Assembly: GCF_014644295.1 (NCBI RefSeq)
Contig: NZ_BMKK01000003.1
Coordinates: 372,001-436,000, forward strand
Direction: 5' to 3'
DNA from: Emticicia aquatilis
GTDB lineage: Bacteria; Bacteroidota; Bacteroidia; Cytophagales; Spirosomataceae
Length of the DNA: 64,000 nt
Every line of letters begins with the position of its first letter. The first letter of the stretch is position 1. This document shows, in pieces, positions 16,652-25,057 of the stretch. A program made the translations under genes and the position numbers. Under the pieces are notes generated by a model that saw only the letters and a list, made by a program, of their open reading frames with translations, had not been told where the DNA came from and did not search any database.

Positions 16652-18028
16652 TTAGACCGTTGTAGTTTTCCAACGACCTCTTTTGAATACAAAAATTGCC
16701 ACAATCGCCAAGATTGACTCGCTAATAGCAATCGACCAAAATACGCCATTCGGCCCCCAATCAAGGCTTTTGGCAAAGAAATAAGCTAAAGGAATTTCGA
16801 TTAACCAGAAGCAAACAAAATTCATAATCGTTGGTGAAAGCGTATCTCCAGCACCGTTTAACGATTGTCCAATGACCATTCCATAACCAAAGAAAATATA
16901 GCCTAAGCAAATGATTTGTAGGCATAAGACGCCAATTTCAATGACTTTTGGTTCATCGGTAAAAATTCCAACGAAGTTTTCGGCAAAAAAAGCAAACACT
17001 ATTCCGACCAAAAGTAAGAAAATCATATTGTAGAAGGCCGTTCGCCAAACCGAAGTTTCGGCACGTTCGGGTTTCCCTGCACCGAGATTCTGTCCGACTA
17101 ATGTTGCAGCAGCATTCGACATTCCCCATGAAGGTAAAATCGTGAATATAATGATACGAATGGCAATAGTATAGCCTGCCACAACCTCACTTCCGAAAGT
17201 CGAAAGAATACGAGTCAAGAAAATCCAACTGGCCGACTGAATCAAAAATTGCCCCGTTCCGCCAGCTGCTACACTCAGCATATTTTTAATAACTTCTTTA
17301 TCTGGCACAAACTGTTTAGCTAAAATCTGAACATTGCCATTTCCGCCATAAAGTGCATACAATTGATACAAAACGCCTATTGTTCGGCCAACAGTTGTGG
17401 CAATTGCTGCTCCTTCAACTCCAAAACCCATGACAGGAATCAGAATAAAATCCATGACGATATTCACGAAATTAGCAAGCAAAATCGAACGCATGGCCGT
17501 TGAGGCATCGCCCGCACCACGCAACGCACCACTGAGTGTATAAAGCAAAACGATTGACGGACTACTCGAAAAAATGATTCGAGTAAAACTTGAGCCTTTT
17601 TCAATCAGGTGTTCGCTGCCACCCATTAAACGGAGAATATCTTCGGCAAAAACAAAGCCGATAATGCCAACCGAAATACCTAAAACCAACGAAATCATAA
17701 TGACTTGAGCCACCGCCAAACCGCCACCAATTTTGTTGCCTTCACCTACTCGCCGAGCCACAATAGCCGTAGCAGCGGCACTCAAACCAATAGCTACTGA
17801 GTAAATTAGTGTTAGTACTGATTCGGTCAAACCAACAGTTGCCACGCCTTCTGTGCCTACATATCGAGCCACAAAGAAAGCATCAACAACCGCAAAAAGT
17901 GACTCGCCAATCATTTCCAAAATCATTGGTACTGAAAGCAGAAAAATCGCACGGTTGATGCTAATATCAGTATAGTTTTGGTCTTCGCCACGAATGGCTT
18001 CCATGAATAATTGTATAATTTTTCGCAT
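16652..18028 (-). CDS. MATE family efflux transporter
   Basis: A sodium- or proton-driven multidrug exporter with twelve predicted transmembrane helices in two similar halves. The chosen start (18028, MRKIIQLFMEAIRG) gives about 458 residues; the frame stays open to 18085, but those extra 19 residues are unlike the family. Conserved segments include AIFLLSVPMILEMIGESLFAVVDAFFV in helix 1 and the GxGxGxAT-like helix 7 region. Substrate unknown. No regulator is adjacent. Confidence 0.9.
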   Translation of the reverse strand: MRKIIQLFMEAIRGEDQNYTDISINRAIFLLSVPMILEMIGESLFAVVDAFFVARYVGTEGVATVGLTESVLTLIYSVAIGLSAAATAIVARRVGEGNKIGGGLAVAQVIMISLVLGISVGIIGFVFAEDILRLMGGSEHLIEKGSSFTRIIFSSSPSIVLLYTLSGALRGAGDASTAMRSILLANFVNIVMDFILIPVMGFGVEGAAIATTVGRTIGVLYQLYALYGGNGNVQILAKQFVPDKEVIKNMLSVAAGGTGQFLIQSASWIFLTRILSTFGSEVVAGYTIAIRIIIFTILPSWGMSNAAATLVGQNLGAGKPERAETSVWRTAFYNMIFLLLVGIVFAFFAENFVGIFTDEPKVIEIGVLCLQIICLGYIFFGYGMVIGQSLNGAGDTLSPTIMNFVCFWLIEIPLAYFFAKSLDWGPNGVFWSIAISESILAIVAIFVFKRGRWKTTTV

Positions 18029-18347
18029 TGTAAAAAAGAGTGTAATAATCCACCGCCAATGTTTGATAGCAACATAGTAATACATTGAAAATCAATACTT
18101 TGTGAAGTCGGATTTTGTTAAAAACAATAAGTTTTATCGTTCAGGAGAATACCGAACAACCAGTAATAGTTTTATAAAATAATTAGATTTGGCTTATGAA
18201 AATAAGCTCAAAAAGGAAATAAGAATGTAGAAATGCGTTTGCAATTAGCAAACAATATCGAGCAGAATCATCGGCTTTTATAATTTTGTGTTACAAAAGT
18301 AGATATTTGTTTTTTGAAAAAAAATATTTGTGGAATAAATTTCAAAG
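18029..18347. other. Intergenic, no clear feature
   Basis: About 320 bp of AT-rich sequence upstream of the MATE gene and downstream of the exonuclease gene. A minus-strand TACTTTTG box at 18294-18301 could be a -7 element for the MATE gene but would imply a 5' leader of about 260 nt. Nothing else stands out. Confidence 0.4.
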
Positions 18348-18938
18348 TTAGGCCCTAATCACCCCACGCCTCAATAATTCCCAAAAACATTTGGCAGTGG
18401 CTTCAATGTCAATGCTGGCATCGTGGGCGTCAATAAATCTTTGATTGAAAAGTTTGTAGTATAATTCCTCCAGTTTTGGCCATTTGTAGCCGTTTTTACC
18501 TGTAATTCGGCAAAAACTTACTACATCTTTGTTCTTCATTGTACAAAAACTGCGTTTGGTTAGTAGAGGTTTAGTGTCAAACTCTTTTCTGACAAACTCT
18601 GCCCCAACGATATTTCTATCAAAATCAAAATTATGGGCAATTAGAATGGCTGATTCGCTGATAGCATCAGCAAAAATATCTAAAACTTGTGTTAAATCTT
18701 TTCCTTCGGTTTGGGCTTGTTCGTTGGTTATTCGATGAATTAGCGTAGCATCTCGTGGAATAGTGAAGCCTTCGGGCTTGATAATGTAATTGTGTTTGGC
18801 AGCAAGTGAGCCATCTTCGTAGTATTCGAGAAAAGCCAATTGCACCAAACGAGGCCAATTATTGACTTGCGTGATTGGTACATTATAGAATTGTGGTAAT
18901 CCAGTGGTTTCGGTATCGAAAAAGAGGATTTTTCGCAT
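18348..18938 (-). CDS. 3'-5' exonuclease, DnaQ-like DEDD family
   Basis: The start chosen at 18938 (MRKILFFDTETTGLP) gives 196 residues. The frame extends to 18989, but that extension is encoded inside a palindromic repeat. ExoI motif FDTETTG supplies the first acidic pair, ExoII is ILIAHNFDFDRNIVG and ExoIII is DAHDASIDIEATAKCF, so it is a DEDDh-type exonuclease. It could be a stand-alone proofreading or RNA-maturation nuclease; it lacks fused domains. Not part of an operon. Confidence 0.88.
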   Translation of the reverse strand: MRKILFFDTETTGLPQFYNVPITQVNNWPRLVQLAFLEYYEDGSLAAKHNYIIKPEGFTIPRDATLIHRITNEQAQTEGKDLTQVLDIFADAISESAILIAHNFDFDRNIVGAEFVRKEFDTKPLLTKRSFCTMKNKDVVSFCRITGKNGYKWPKLEELYYKLFNQRFIDAHDASIDIEATAKCFWELLRRGVIRA

Positions 18939-18958
18939 TGTTATTCTCTGTTTTTTCA

Positions 18959-19034
18959 CCACGGAGGCACGGAGGACACAGAGTTTCACAGAGAATATGC
19001 TCCGTGTTAATTCGTGTTCTCCGTGCCTCCGTGG
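18959..19034. repeat. CCACGGAGGCACGGAG inverted-repeat element
   Basis: Two perfect 16-bp arms (18959-18974 and 19019-19034) enclose a 44-nt centre that contains further related pieces (ACACAGAG, CTCCGTGT). It sits just upstream of the exonuclease start and downstream of the permease gene. It is more GC-rich than its surroundings. Confidence 0.7.
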
Positions 19035-19060
19035 CGGCCGACGCTCGGTAATTTAAAAAT

Positions 19061-20506
19061 CTATTCTTTCTTACTATTAAACCAATAATAAACAGGAATA
19101 CCGATGGCTACAATTCCAAGGCCAGGGTATGTAAACTGAGGTTTTTCTTTTACTAAAATCAATACGATAATTGATGCTACGATTACATAAAGCATTGGCA
19201 AAATCGGATAACCAGGTGCTTTGATTGGACGCTCAGCATCTGGCATTTTTTTACGTAAAATAAAGATTCCGTAAATGGTGAAAGCATAGAACAGAATTAC
19301 AACGCCCATCAGATAATCAAGCAAATCGCCGTACTTTCCTGTTAGACAAAGGAAAGATGCCCACGCACACTGCCACCAAAGGGCATTTTGCGGAACACCT
19401 GCTTCGCTCAATTTGCCAAAATTCTTGAAGAACAAACCATCTTTAGCCATTGTATAATAAACCCTCGAACCTGACAAAATCAAGCCATTATTGCAACCAA
19501 ATGTCGAAATCATAATCAAAATTGCCACAATTACCGAGAAGCCTTGTCCACCAATTACTTGTGCGGCTGCCGCTGCTACTCTGTCTTCCGAAGCAAATTG
19601 GATACCTCGGCTCATTACGTCAGCACCATTTGGGTCGCCTTTTAAAGGTAAAATGCAGAGATACGCAAAGTTCATCAATAGGTACAAAGCAGTAACTAAG
19701 AATGTTCCAATCATCAAACCTCTTGGAATTGTTTTTTCGGCATTTACCACTTCATCGCCTGCAAAAGTAAGCCCATTCCAAGCATCGCTCGAAAACAATG
19801 TTCCTACTTGTGTTACGCCAATTGCCAAGATAATTCCAAAACCTGTGATTCCCGTCACAATCCATTCTCCATTAACTTTTGCAGTACTTGAAGCATCAAA
19901 AATATTTGAAAAGTTTTGGGCAATTACATCTCCGTTTGCTCCAAGTATAAAACCCAAAATAATGAGCATCGCAATAGCTCCAAGTTTGGTTGTACTGAAT
20001 ATATTTTGAATGATTTTGCCTTCTTTCACGCCACGAGTATTGGCATAAGTAAGCACAACAATACTCAAAATAGCCAGTAAACGCTGAGAAGTAAGTTTAA
20101 ATGAAGTATCACCAAGTGCAAAAATCTCGTGTTTATCGCTGATAACTTCAGGAAAAAGCACACCTGAATACTTAGCAAAAGCCACCGCAACGGCCGCAAT
20201 AGTTCCTGTCTGAATTACCGCAAAAAACGACCAACCATAAAGGAATCCAGTGAGTTTGCCGTAGGCTTTTTGTAGAAAAACGTATTGCCCGCCCGCTTGT
20301 GGAAACATGGCGGTTAGTTCACCGTAGCACAATGCACCGAGCATTGTCAGTACACCTGCCAAAAGCCAAGATGCCAAAAGCCAGCCAGTTGAGCCAACTT
20401 GACGAGCCACATCGGCACTGACAATAAAAATACCAGAGCCAATCATCGAACCAGATACGAGCATTACGGCATCGTAAAGTTTGATTTCTTTTTTAAAATT
20501 TGCCAA
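19061..20506 (-). CDS. Amino-acid permease (APC superfamily)
   Basis: A 481-residue transporter with about 12 transmembrane helices. The N-terminus KEIKLYDAVMLVSGSMIGSGIFIVSADVARQVG has the GSGIF motif of the APC substrate-binding helix 1, as in LAT/SteT-like exchangers. FPQAGGQYVFLQKAYGK is also typical. It is the last of three consecutive minus-strand genes (APC permease, Uma2, APC permease) spaced by 14 and 37 nt, probably one transcript. Confidence 0.92.
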   Translation of the reverse strand: MANFKKEIKLYDAVMLVSGSMIGSGIFIVSADVARQVGSTGWLLASWLLAGVLTMLGALCYGELTAMFPQAGGQYVFLQKAYGKLTGFLYGWSFFAVIQTGTIAAVAVAFAKYSGVLFPEVISDKHEIFALGDTSFKLTSQRLLAILSIVVLTYANTRGVKEGKIIQNIFSTTKLGAIAMLIILGFILGANGDVIAQNFSNIFDASSTAKVNGEWIVTGITGFGIILAIGVTQVGTLFSSDAWNGLTFAGDEVVNAEKTIPRGLMIGTFLVTALYLLMNFAYLCILPLKGDPNGADVMSRGIQFASEDRVAAAAAQVIGGQGFSVIVAILIMISTFGCNNGLILSGSRVYYTMAKDGLFFKNFGKLSEAGVPQNALWWQCAWASFLCLTGKYGDLLDYLMGVVILFYAFTIYGIFILRKKMPDAERPIKAPGYPILPMLYVIVASIIVLILVKEKPQFTYPGLGIVAIGIPVYYWFNSKKE

Positions 20507-20543
20507 AATAGTAAGAAGGTTAGGGTTTGTTAATGGAAATAAA

Positions 20544-21158
20544 TTACTCGAATATTTTGTTTAATTCTAACTCAAATCCTTTGATGATTTCTGATGTAAG
20601 AACATCGTTTTTTTGAATATCTCTTTGCCAACGAAGTTCATTATCTACTTGTTTATAAAGCGTTAATGACTGTTTTTCTACATTTATCAGCCAATATTCT
20701 TTTACACCTGTTATTTCATAGATGTGTTTTTTATAGGACATTTCATTGGTATCATTTGATGGAGAAAGAATTTCAACTACCAAATCAGGCGAACCTTCAA
20801 TTTTATTTTCACCGATAATATTGAGTCTTTCTTTTGTGATAAAAAGCAGGTCGGGTTGAAAAGTATCATGGGGAGTAAAAATTACATCCATTGGAGCTGC
20901 AAAGAGTTTTCCAAGCTTATGAGTAATTATAAAAATCCCTAAATAAGTGTTCAGTAAGCTGCTTATTTCTTGATGCGAAGGTTTAGGAGATGCCATAAAA
21001 TAGATTTGACCATTGAGCAATTCAAAGTTTCCGTTATCGGGTGGCGTTAATTTTACGTAATCTTCATACGTAAGCAATTTAGGTTGAGGAATTTTCTTCT
21101 CAACCTTCTTTCCTCCAAGTTTATACCTCGAATGTGTTGCTATTGCGTTCATAATCAA
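20544..21158 (-). CDS. Uma2 family endonuclease (DUF820)
   Basis: A 204-residue Uma2 protein with TYEDYVKLTPP, FELLNGQIYFMASP, FQPDLLFI (Asp103), PDLVVEILSPS (Glu129) and the KKHIYEITGVKEYWLI helix/strand. The PD-(D/E)XK set is complete. It lies between two amino-acid permease genes with short gaps (14 and 37 nt), so it appears to have been inserted into, or recruited by, a transporter operon. Function unknown. Confidence 0.85.
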   Translation of the reverse strand: MIMNAIATHSRYKLGGKKVEKKIPQPKLLTYEDYVKLTPPDNGNFELLNGQIYFMASPKPSHQEISSLLNTYLGIFIITHKLGKLFAAPMDVIFTPHDTFQPDLLFITKERLNIIGENKIEGSPDLVVEILSPSNDTNEMSYKKHIYEITGVKEYWLINVEKQSLTLYKQVDNELRWQRDIQKNDVLTSEIIKGFELELNKIFE

Positions 21159-21172
21159 TCTATTATGTTTCT

Positions 21173-22828
21173 TTACTTCTTAGCCAATTTGCTATGTTTA
21201 TAGCCATAAGCAAAATAAATCACCAAGCCAATGCTCATCCAGATGATAAACATTCGCCAGTTTGTCCAGCCGAGTTCGGTCATTAGATAGAGATTTGTTA
21301 AAATTCCGAAGATTGGTAGGAGCGAGAAATTATATTTAAAACTCATCACCGACAATGCTAACCACGTTGCCCAAAACACAAAAAGCAATGGTTTTTCTTC
21401 TAAATGCTGCATGACATCACCTTGTGAATACGTAAAGTATAATGCTCCAACCATCAAGATTCCGCACAAATATTTGGCATTGATATAAGGAATTTTGAAT
21501 TTAGCGTCTTTACTCATACCTTTTGTATCAAGGTATAACACACCCGCACAAACCAAAATAAATGCAAAGAAAGTACCCACACTCGTGAGGTCAACAAAGA
21601 AACTCATTTTGAAAAATAACGAAGGTACAGCCACCAAAATACCAGTAATAATTGTCGCAAAACCTGGCGTTTTGAATTTTGGGTGAATCTCGCCAAATTT
21701 TTTGCCCAAAAGTCCATCACGGCTCATGGTCATCCAAATACGTGGTTGCCCGATTTGATAAGCCAATAATGCACTCGTGATGGCCACAACTGCACTCACC
21801 GAGATAACTCCTGCTACGGTATCAAATCCTACATTCGTAAATACATAAGCTAATGGGTCGGCTACGTTCAACTCTGTATAATTTACCATTCCAGTAAGCA
21901 CCAAAGATATAAGCACGTAAAGAATCGTACAGATTACCAAGCATAAAATCATCGCACGAGGCAAATCTCGTTGAGGATTTTTGGCTTCTTCGGCAGTTGT
22001 CGAAATCGAGTCGAAACCAATAAACGCAAAGAAAACCGCCGCAACTCCGCTCAACACCCCTTCAACACCATTTGGTGCAAAAGGCGACCAATTCGCAGGT
22101 TTTACATAAAAAACTCCCGCTACAATTACTAAAAGTATCACCAAAAGCTTCAAACCAACTAAAAAATTACTCGCATTGCGAGATTCTTTGATTCCGATAT
22201 AACAAAGTGTTGTAATCAAGACCGTAATCATTCCCGCAGGAAGATTAAAAATAATTTTCAAGAAACCCAAACTTGGAGCATCTTGAAAAGCTTGAGCCAA
22301 ACGTTTAGTACCATCGTTAATTTCTGTTCCTCCCGCTTGCACACTTTCAAAGGCTTCTTTGGCGGTTGTGTAATCTACGGCCAGCCAAGTCGGAAAGTGT
22401 ACTCCGAAACCTTCGAGCATCGAAGTAAAATAACTCGACCACGAAATGGCTACTACCATATTCGATACGGCATATTCAAGAATCAATGCCCAGCCGATAA
22501 TCCAAGCGAGCATTTCGCCAAACGACACATAAGCGTAAGTATATGCACTCCCACTCACAGGTACCATTGAAGCAAATTGGGCGTAGCTAAGAGCCGTAAA
22601 AACACAAGCAATAGCCACAAAAACAAAAAGAAGCGAAACCGCAGGGCCTCCGTTGAAACTCGCAAGTCCGATAGTACTGAAGATACCAGCCCCGATGATG
22701 GCTGCAATGCCGAGCAAGGTTAAGTCTCTGACTCCCAATACTTTAGCGAGTGAGTGTTCGCTTCCACGCTCTTCGGTTTCTTTGATAGCTTGCGTTACAT
22801 CCTTTCTACGAAAAAGAGAATTACTCAT
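21173..22828 (-). CDS. Cationic amino-acid transporter-like APC permease
   Basis: A 551-residue permease with 12-14 transmembrane helices. It shows LTLLGIAAIIGAGIFSTIGL in helix 1, the VPVSGSAYTYAYVSFGEMLAWIIGW signature and AFIGFDSISTTAEEAKNPQRDLPRA. This set is characteristic of the CAT/YfnA-like branch of the APC superfamily. The soluble loop at about residues 130-175 is longer than usual. It probably heads the three-gene unit that continues with Uma2 and a second APC permease. Confidence 0.92.
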   Translation of the reverse strand: MSNSLFRRKDVTQAIKETEERGSEHSLAKVLGVRDLTLLGIAAIIGAGIFSTIGLASFNGGPAVSLLFVFVAIACVFTALSYAQFASMVPVSGSAYTYAYVSFGEMLAWIIGWALILEYAVSNMVVAISWSSYFTSMLEGFGVHFPTWLAVDYTTAKEAFESVQAGGTEINDGTKRLAQAFQDAPSLGFLKIIFNLPAGMITVLITTLCYIGIKESRNASNFLVGLKLLVILLVIVAGVFYVKPANWSPFAPNGVEGVLSGVAAVFFAFIGFDSISTTAEEAKNPQRDLPRAMILCLVICTILYVLISLVLTGMVNYTELNVADPLAYVFTNVGFDTVAGVISVSAVVAITSALLAYQIGQPRIWMTMSRDGLLGKKFGEIHPKFKTPGFATIITGILVAVPSLFFKMSFFVDLTSVGTFFAFILVCAGVLYLDTKGMSKDAKFKIPYINAKYLCGILMVGALYFTYSQGDVMQHLEEKPLLFVFWATWLALSVMSFKYNFSLLPIFGILTNLYLMTELGWTNWRMFIIWMSIGLVIYFAYGYKHSKLAKK

Positions 22829-22990
22829 ATATTTTTTAGTAAGTTTAGGTTTAGTTTCTGATGAATACTTTCCAAAACTATTAAAAAAACATCAACTCTG
22901 TTGTGCTAATCCCCAATTATTTATTGAATGTCATGGGTTTTTATCTGAAATTTGAATAATCCCATGATATTTCTAAAAACAATTTCGATT

Positions 22991-23008
22991 AACTTGTCTA
23001 TACAAGTT
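22991..23008. promoter_or_regulatory. Near-palindromic GntR-type operator at the deoC promoter
   Basis: AACTTGTCTATACAAGTT is an 18-bp near-perfect palindrome (one mismatched pair). It covers the predicted -33 region (TTG at 22994-22996) of the deoC promoter. The same 17-bp core (TTGTCTATACAAGTTGT) recurs at 23979-23995. The site resembles HutC-subfamily GntR operators (GTnTATACnAC-like). A UTRA-domain GntR gene follows deoC, so it is the likely repressor (inference). Confidence 0.65.
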
Positions 23009-23016
23009 GTTTGTTT

Positions 23017-23024
23017 TATTTTTG
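23017..23024 (+). promoter_or_regulatory. Predicted -7 box of deoC
   Basis: TATTTTTG matches TAnnTTTG, 20 nt downstream of the TTG at 22994-22996, which is inside the operator. The deoC ATG follows 39 nt later. Confidence 0.6.
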
Positions 23025-23063
23025 TAGAAATTCATTATTATTAAAAAAACTTCACAAAACCTC

Positions 23064-23816
23064 ATGAAATATTCTCTCCACCAGATTGCTAAAATGATTG
23101 ACCATTCATTGCTTCATCCCACAATGACCGATGCCGACCTAATAGCGGGTTGTGAACTGGCCAAACACTATGATGTAGCAACGGTTTGTATAAAACCATA
23201 TTTTGTAAAACAGGCGGCTGAGTTACTTAAAGATTCCGACGTTAAGGTTTGTACAGTCGTAGGTTTTCCGCACGGAAGCAGTACGATTCAGCAAAAGGTA
23301 GCCGAAACCCGTCAGGCTTGCAAAGACGGAGCAACCGAAATTGATATGGTTGTCAATGTTGGCAAAGTGTTATCAGAAGATTGGCGATATGTGAAGAAAG
23401 AAATCAATGCGATTTTGAAAGAAAGTCATAAACACGGAGCAATTTTGAAAGTAATCTTTGAAAATGATTTTCTTCCAAAAGATAGACTCAAAATAAAACT
23501 CTGCAAGATTTGTAGCATCGTGGGAGTAGAGTTTGTGAAAACTTCTACGGGTTACGGTTATGTAAAGCAAGCCAATGGCGACTATAATTATAAAGGAGCA
23601 ACCGAGCATGATTTGCTTTTGATGAGAAAATATTCATCAGAAAAGGTTCAGATAAAAGCAGCAGGCGGTGTACGAACCCTCGACGGTTTACTGAAAGTCA
23701 TGGATATGGGCGTAACTCGCCTCGGAGCAACTGCCACCGCCACAATCATTGAAGATGCCAAGAAACGCTTGGGTTTAGATGCCAAAGAAATTACCGTTAC
23801 AACGGCAGGTTATTGA
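23064..23816 (+). CDS. deoC: Deoxyribose-phosphate aldolase
   Basis: A 250-residue class I aldolase of the DeoC family, a (beta/alpha)8 barrel. Schiff-base Lys159 sits in VEFVKTSTGYG, the catalytic Asp94 in EIDMVVNVG and the second Lys in QIKAAGGVRTL. DeoC splits 2-deoxyribose-5-phosphate into acetaldehyde and glyceraldehyde-3-phosphate. No nucleoside phosphorylase or kinase gene is adjacent, so a related sugar-phosphate substrate remains possible. Its promoter carries a GntR-type operator, and the probable regulator gene lies downstream, followed by a Gfo/Idh/MocA oxidoreductase. Confidence 0.9.
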   Translation: MKYSLHQIAKMIDHSLLHPTMTDADLIAGCELAKHYDVATVCIKPYFVKQAAELLKDSDVKVCTVVGFPHGSSTIQQKVAETRQACKDGATEIDMVVNVGKVLSEDWRYVKKEINAILKESHKHGAILKVIFENDFLPKDRLKIKLCKICSIVGVEFVKTSTGYGYVKQANGDYNYKGATEHDLLLMRKYSSEKVQIKAAGGVRTLDGLLKVMDMGVTRLGATATATIIEDAKKRLGLDAKEITVTTAGY

Positions 23817-23978
23817 ACATTTTAGAGTACAATTTGTTAAATCAAATCTATTGTTTTTTAGATAAAAAATAATACTTTTTTGACTATTTTGTTTTTTAAA
23901 GGTGTTAATTGTAAAAAAAACATTTAAAATATTTGCCTGAATACTGATTTTTAGTTTCTTTTGTAAGTAATTATTCTG

Positions 23979-23995
23979 TTGTCTATACAAGTTGT
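23979..23995. promoter_or_regulatory. Second copy of the GntR-type operator
   Basis: TTGTCTATACAAGTTGT is identical over 17 bp to 22994-23010 upstream of deoC. Confidence 0.65.
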
Positions 23996-24091
23996 ATAAA
24001 ATATATTTCGATTTCATCTGAAATCATAAAGAGTTTGAGTACCCCGATTTATCGGGTTTATTCATCATAGGTTAAAGTATTTTCGTCTTGG

Positions 24092-24123
24092 AAAGGCATT
24101 TGGGATTCCTAAATGCCTTTTTT
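24092..24123 (+). terminator. Intrinsic terminator between deoC and gntR
   Basis: A 10-bp stem AAAGGCATTT/AAATGCCTTT (24092-24101, 24111-24120) followed by T. It ends either deoC transcripts or a short RNA started at the second operator. Confidence 0.75.
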
Positions 24124-24254
24124 CATAAATAATTTATAAAGAACCTTCTGAAAATATTCTATCAATGTTTGGTGTCTTTTATGAGTTTATTAGATTAATT
24201 TGCCTTTCAGAATTTCTATTCACACTGACATAGCCAACTTGCTGGAGACTATTT

Positions 24255-24965
24255 ATGAAAATACCACTTTATCGACAAATTCAAGCTAATTTAAAAGAGA
24301 AAATCACTTCGGGCGTTTATGAAGAAGGTGGACTTTTACCCTCTGAAAACGAACTTTGTGTAGAGTTTAATGCTACTCGCATGACCGTTAGGCAAGCCCT
24401 TAACGAACTCGTGCGTGAAGGCTACATTACTCGTCAGCATGGTAAAGGAAGTACAGTTTCGGCCAGTCGGAAGTCGTTGGGTTTACTTTCGCTGAAAGGT
24501 TGGACAGAAGTAGTGGTAGCCAGCGACAGACACGGTAAAACCTTGGTTTTGGAAGGCCCAGTATTAAAAAAACTGGAAGATGCCGCTCTTAAACCCTTAA
24601 TTGACGACGAAAAACACGAAGAATTTATATTTTTTAAGCGATTGCGTTTGGTCGAAGATTCGCCAGTGATGTTTGAACAAACCTATATTCCGAACGAAAA
24701 TTTACCAAATTTTATCGAAGAACCATTGTTAGAAGGCTCACTTTTCCGAACTTTGCTCATCCGATATCAAATTGATGTGCAGAGTATGACGCAAGAAGTG
24801 CGAGCCATTGCGGCGGATAAAGAAACAGCGAATTTGCTGAAAATTAAGCAAAAATCACCAGTTTTGCATTTATTGAGAAAATACAAAACTTCGGTTGATG
24901 ATTTTTTTCTTTATAGTTCAATTTATTGTAATACCGAAAAATTCGCCATAAGTAGTTTTAACTAA
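24255..24965 (+). CDS. GntR family regulator (HutC subfamily, UTRA domain)
   Basis: A 236-residue repressor. The winged helix-turn-helix at residues 1-70 has PLYRQIQANLKEKI, GGLLPSENELCVEFNATRMTVRQALNEL and the wing YITRQHGKGSTV. The UTRA effector domain covers about 85-230 (EEFIFFKRLRLVEDSPVMFEQTYI). HutC-type regulators usually bind phosphorylated sugars or amino-acid derivatives. Two matching near-palindromes upstream suggest that it controls deoC and possibly the region upstream of itself. The downstream oxidoreductase is probably in the same regulon. Confidence 0.9.
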   Translation: MKIPLYRQIQANLKEKITSGVYEEGGLLPSENELCVEFNATRMTVRQALNELVREGYITRQHGKGSTVSASRKSLGLLSLKGWTEVVVASDRHGKTLVLEGPVLKKLEDAALKPLIDDEKHEEFIFFKRLRLVEDSPVMFEQTYIPNENLPNFIEEPLLEGSLFRTLLIRYQIDVQSMTQEVRAIAADKETANLLKIKQKSPVLHLLRKYKTSVDDFFLYSSIYCNTEKFAISSFN

Positions 24966-24971
24966 ATACCG

Positions 24972-24993
24972 CCCCCCCGCCCCTAAAGGGGGG
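24972..24993 (-). repeat. CCCCTTTAGGGG family repeat (inverted pair, first)
   Basis: CCCCCCGCCCCTAAAGGGGG, inverted relative to the copy at 25025. The pair fills the gap between gntR and the oxidoreductase gene. Confidence 0.6.
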
Positions 24994-25024
24994 CTTTTAT
25001 TCTTATCTATTCACTAAAAAAAAT

Positions 25025-25046
25025 CCCCCTTTAGGGGTTAGGGGTG
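25025..25046 (+). repeat. CCCCTTTAGGGG family repeat (inverted pair, second)
   Basis: CCCCCTTTAGGGGTTAGGGG, 11 nt before the start codon of the oxidoreductase gene. It could form a hairpin with the copy at 24972-24993. Confidence 0.6.
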
Positions 25047-25057
25047 TTTGTTTTACC

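Larger units (their letters stand above)
23817..24254. other. deoC-gntR intergenic region with second operator and terminator
   Basis: This 438-bp gap holds a second operator core (23979-23995), a weak promoter-like TATATTTC (24002-24009) 20 nt after its TTG, and an intrinsic terminator at 24092-24123. If that promoter fires, it would produce an RNA of roughly 105-115 nt that ends before gntR. No protein-coding sequence is convincing here. Confidence 0.5.

Noticed and set aside
23775-24017. An 80-residue minus-strand reading frame in the deoC-gntR gap
   Set aside because: Low-complexity Lys/Asn/Ile composition typical of random AT-rich sequence; it covers the operator.
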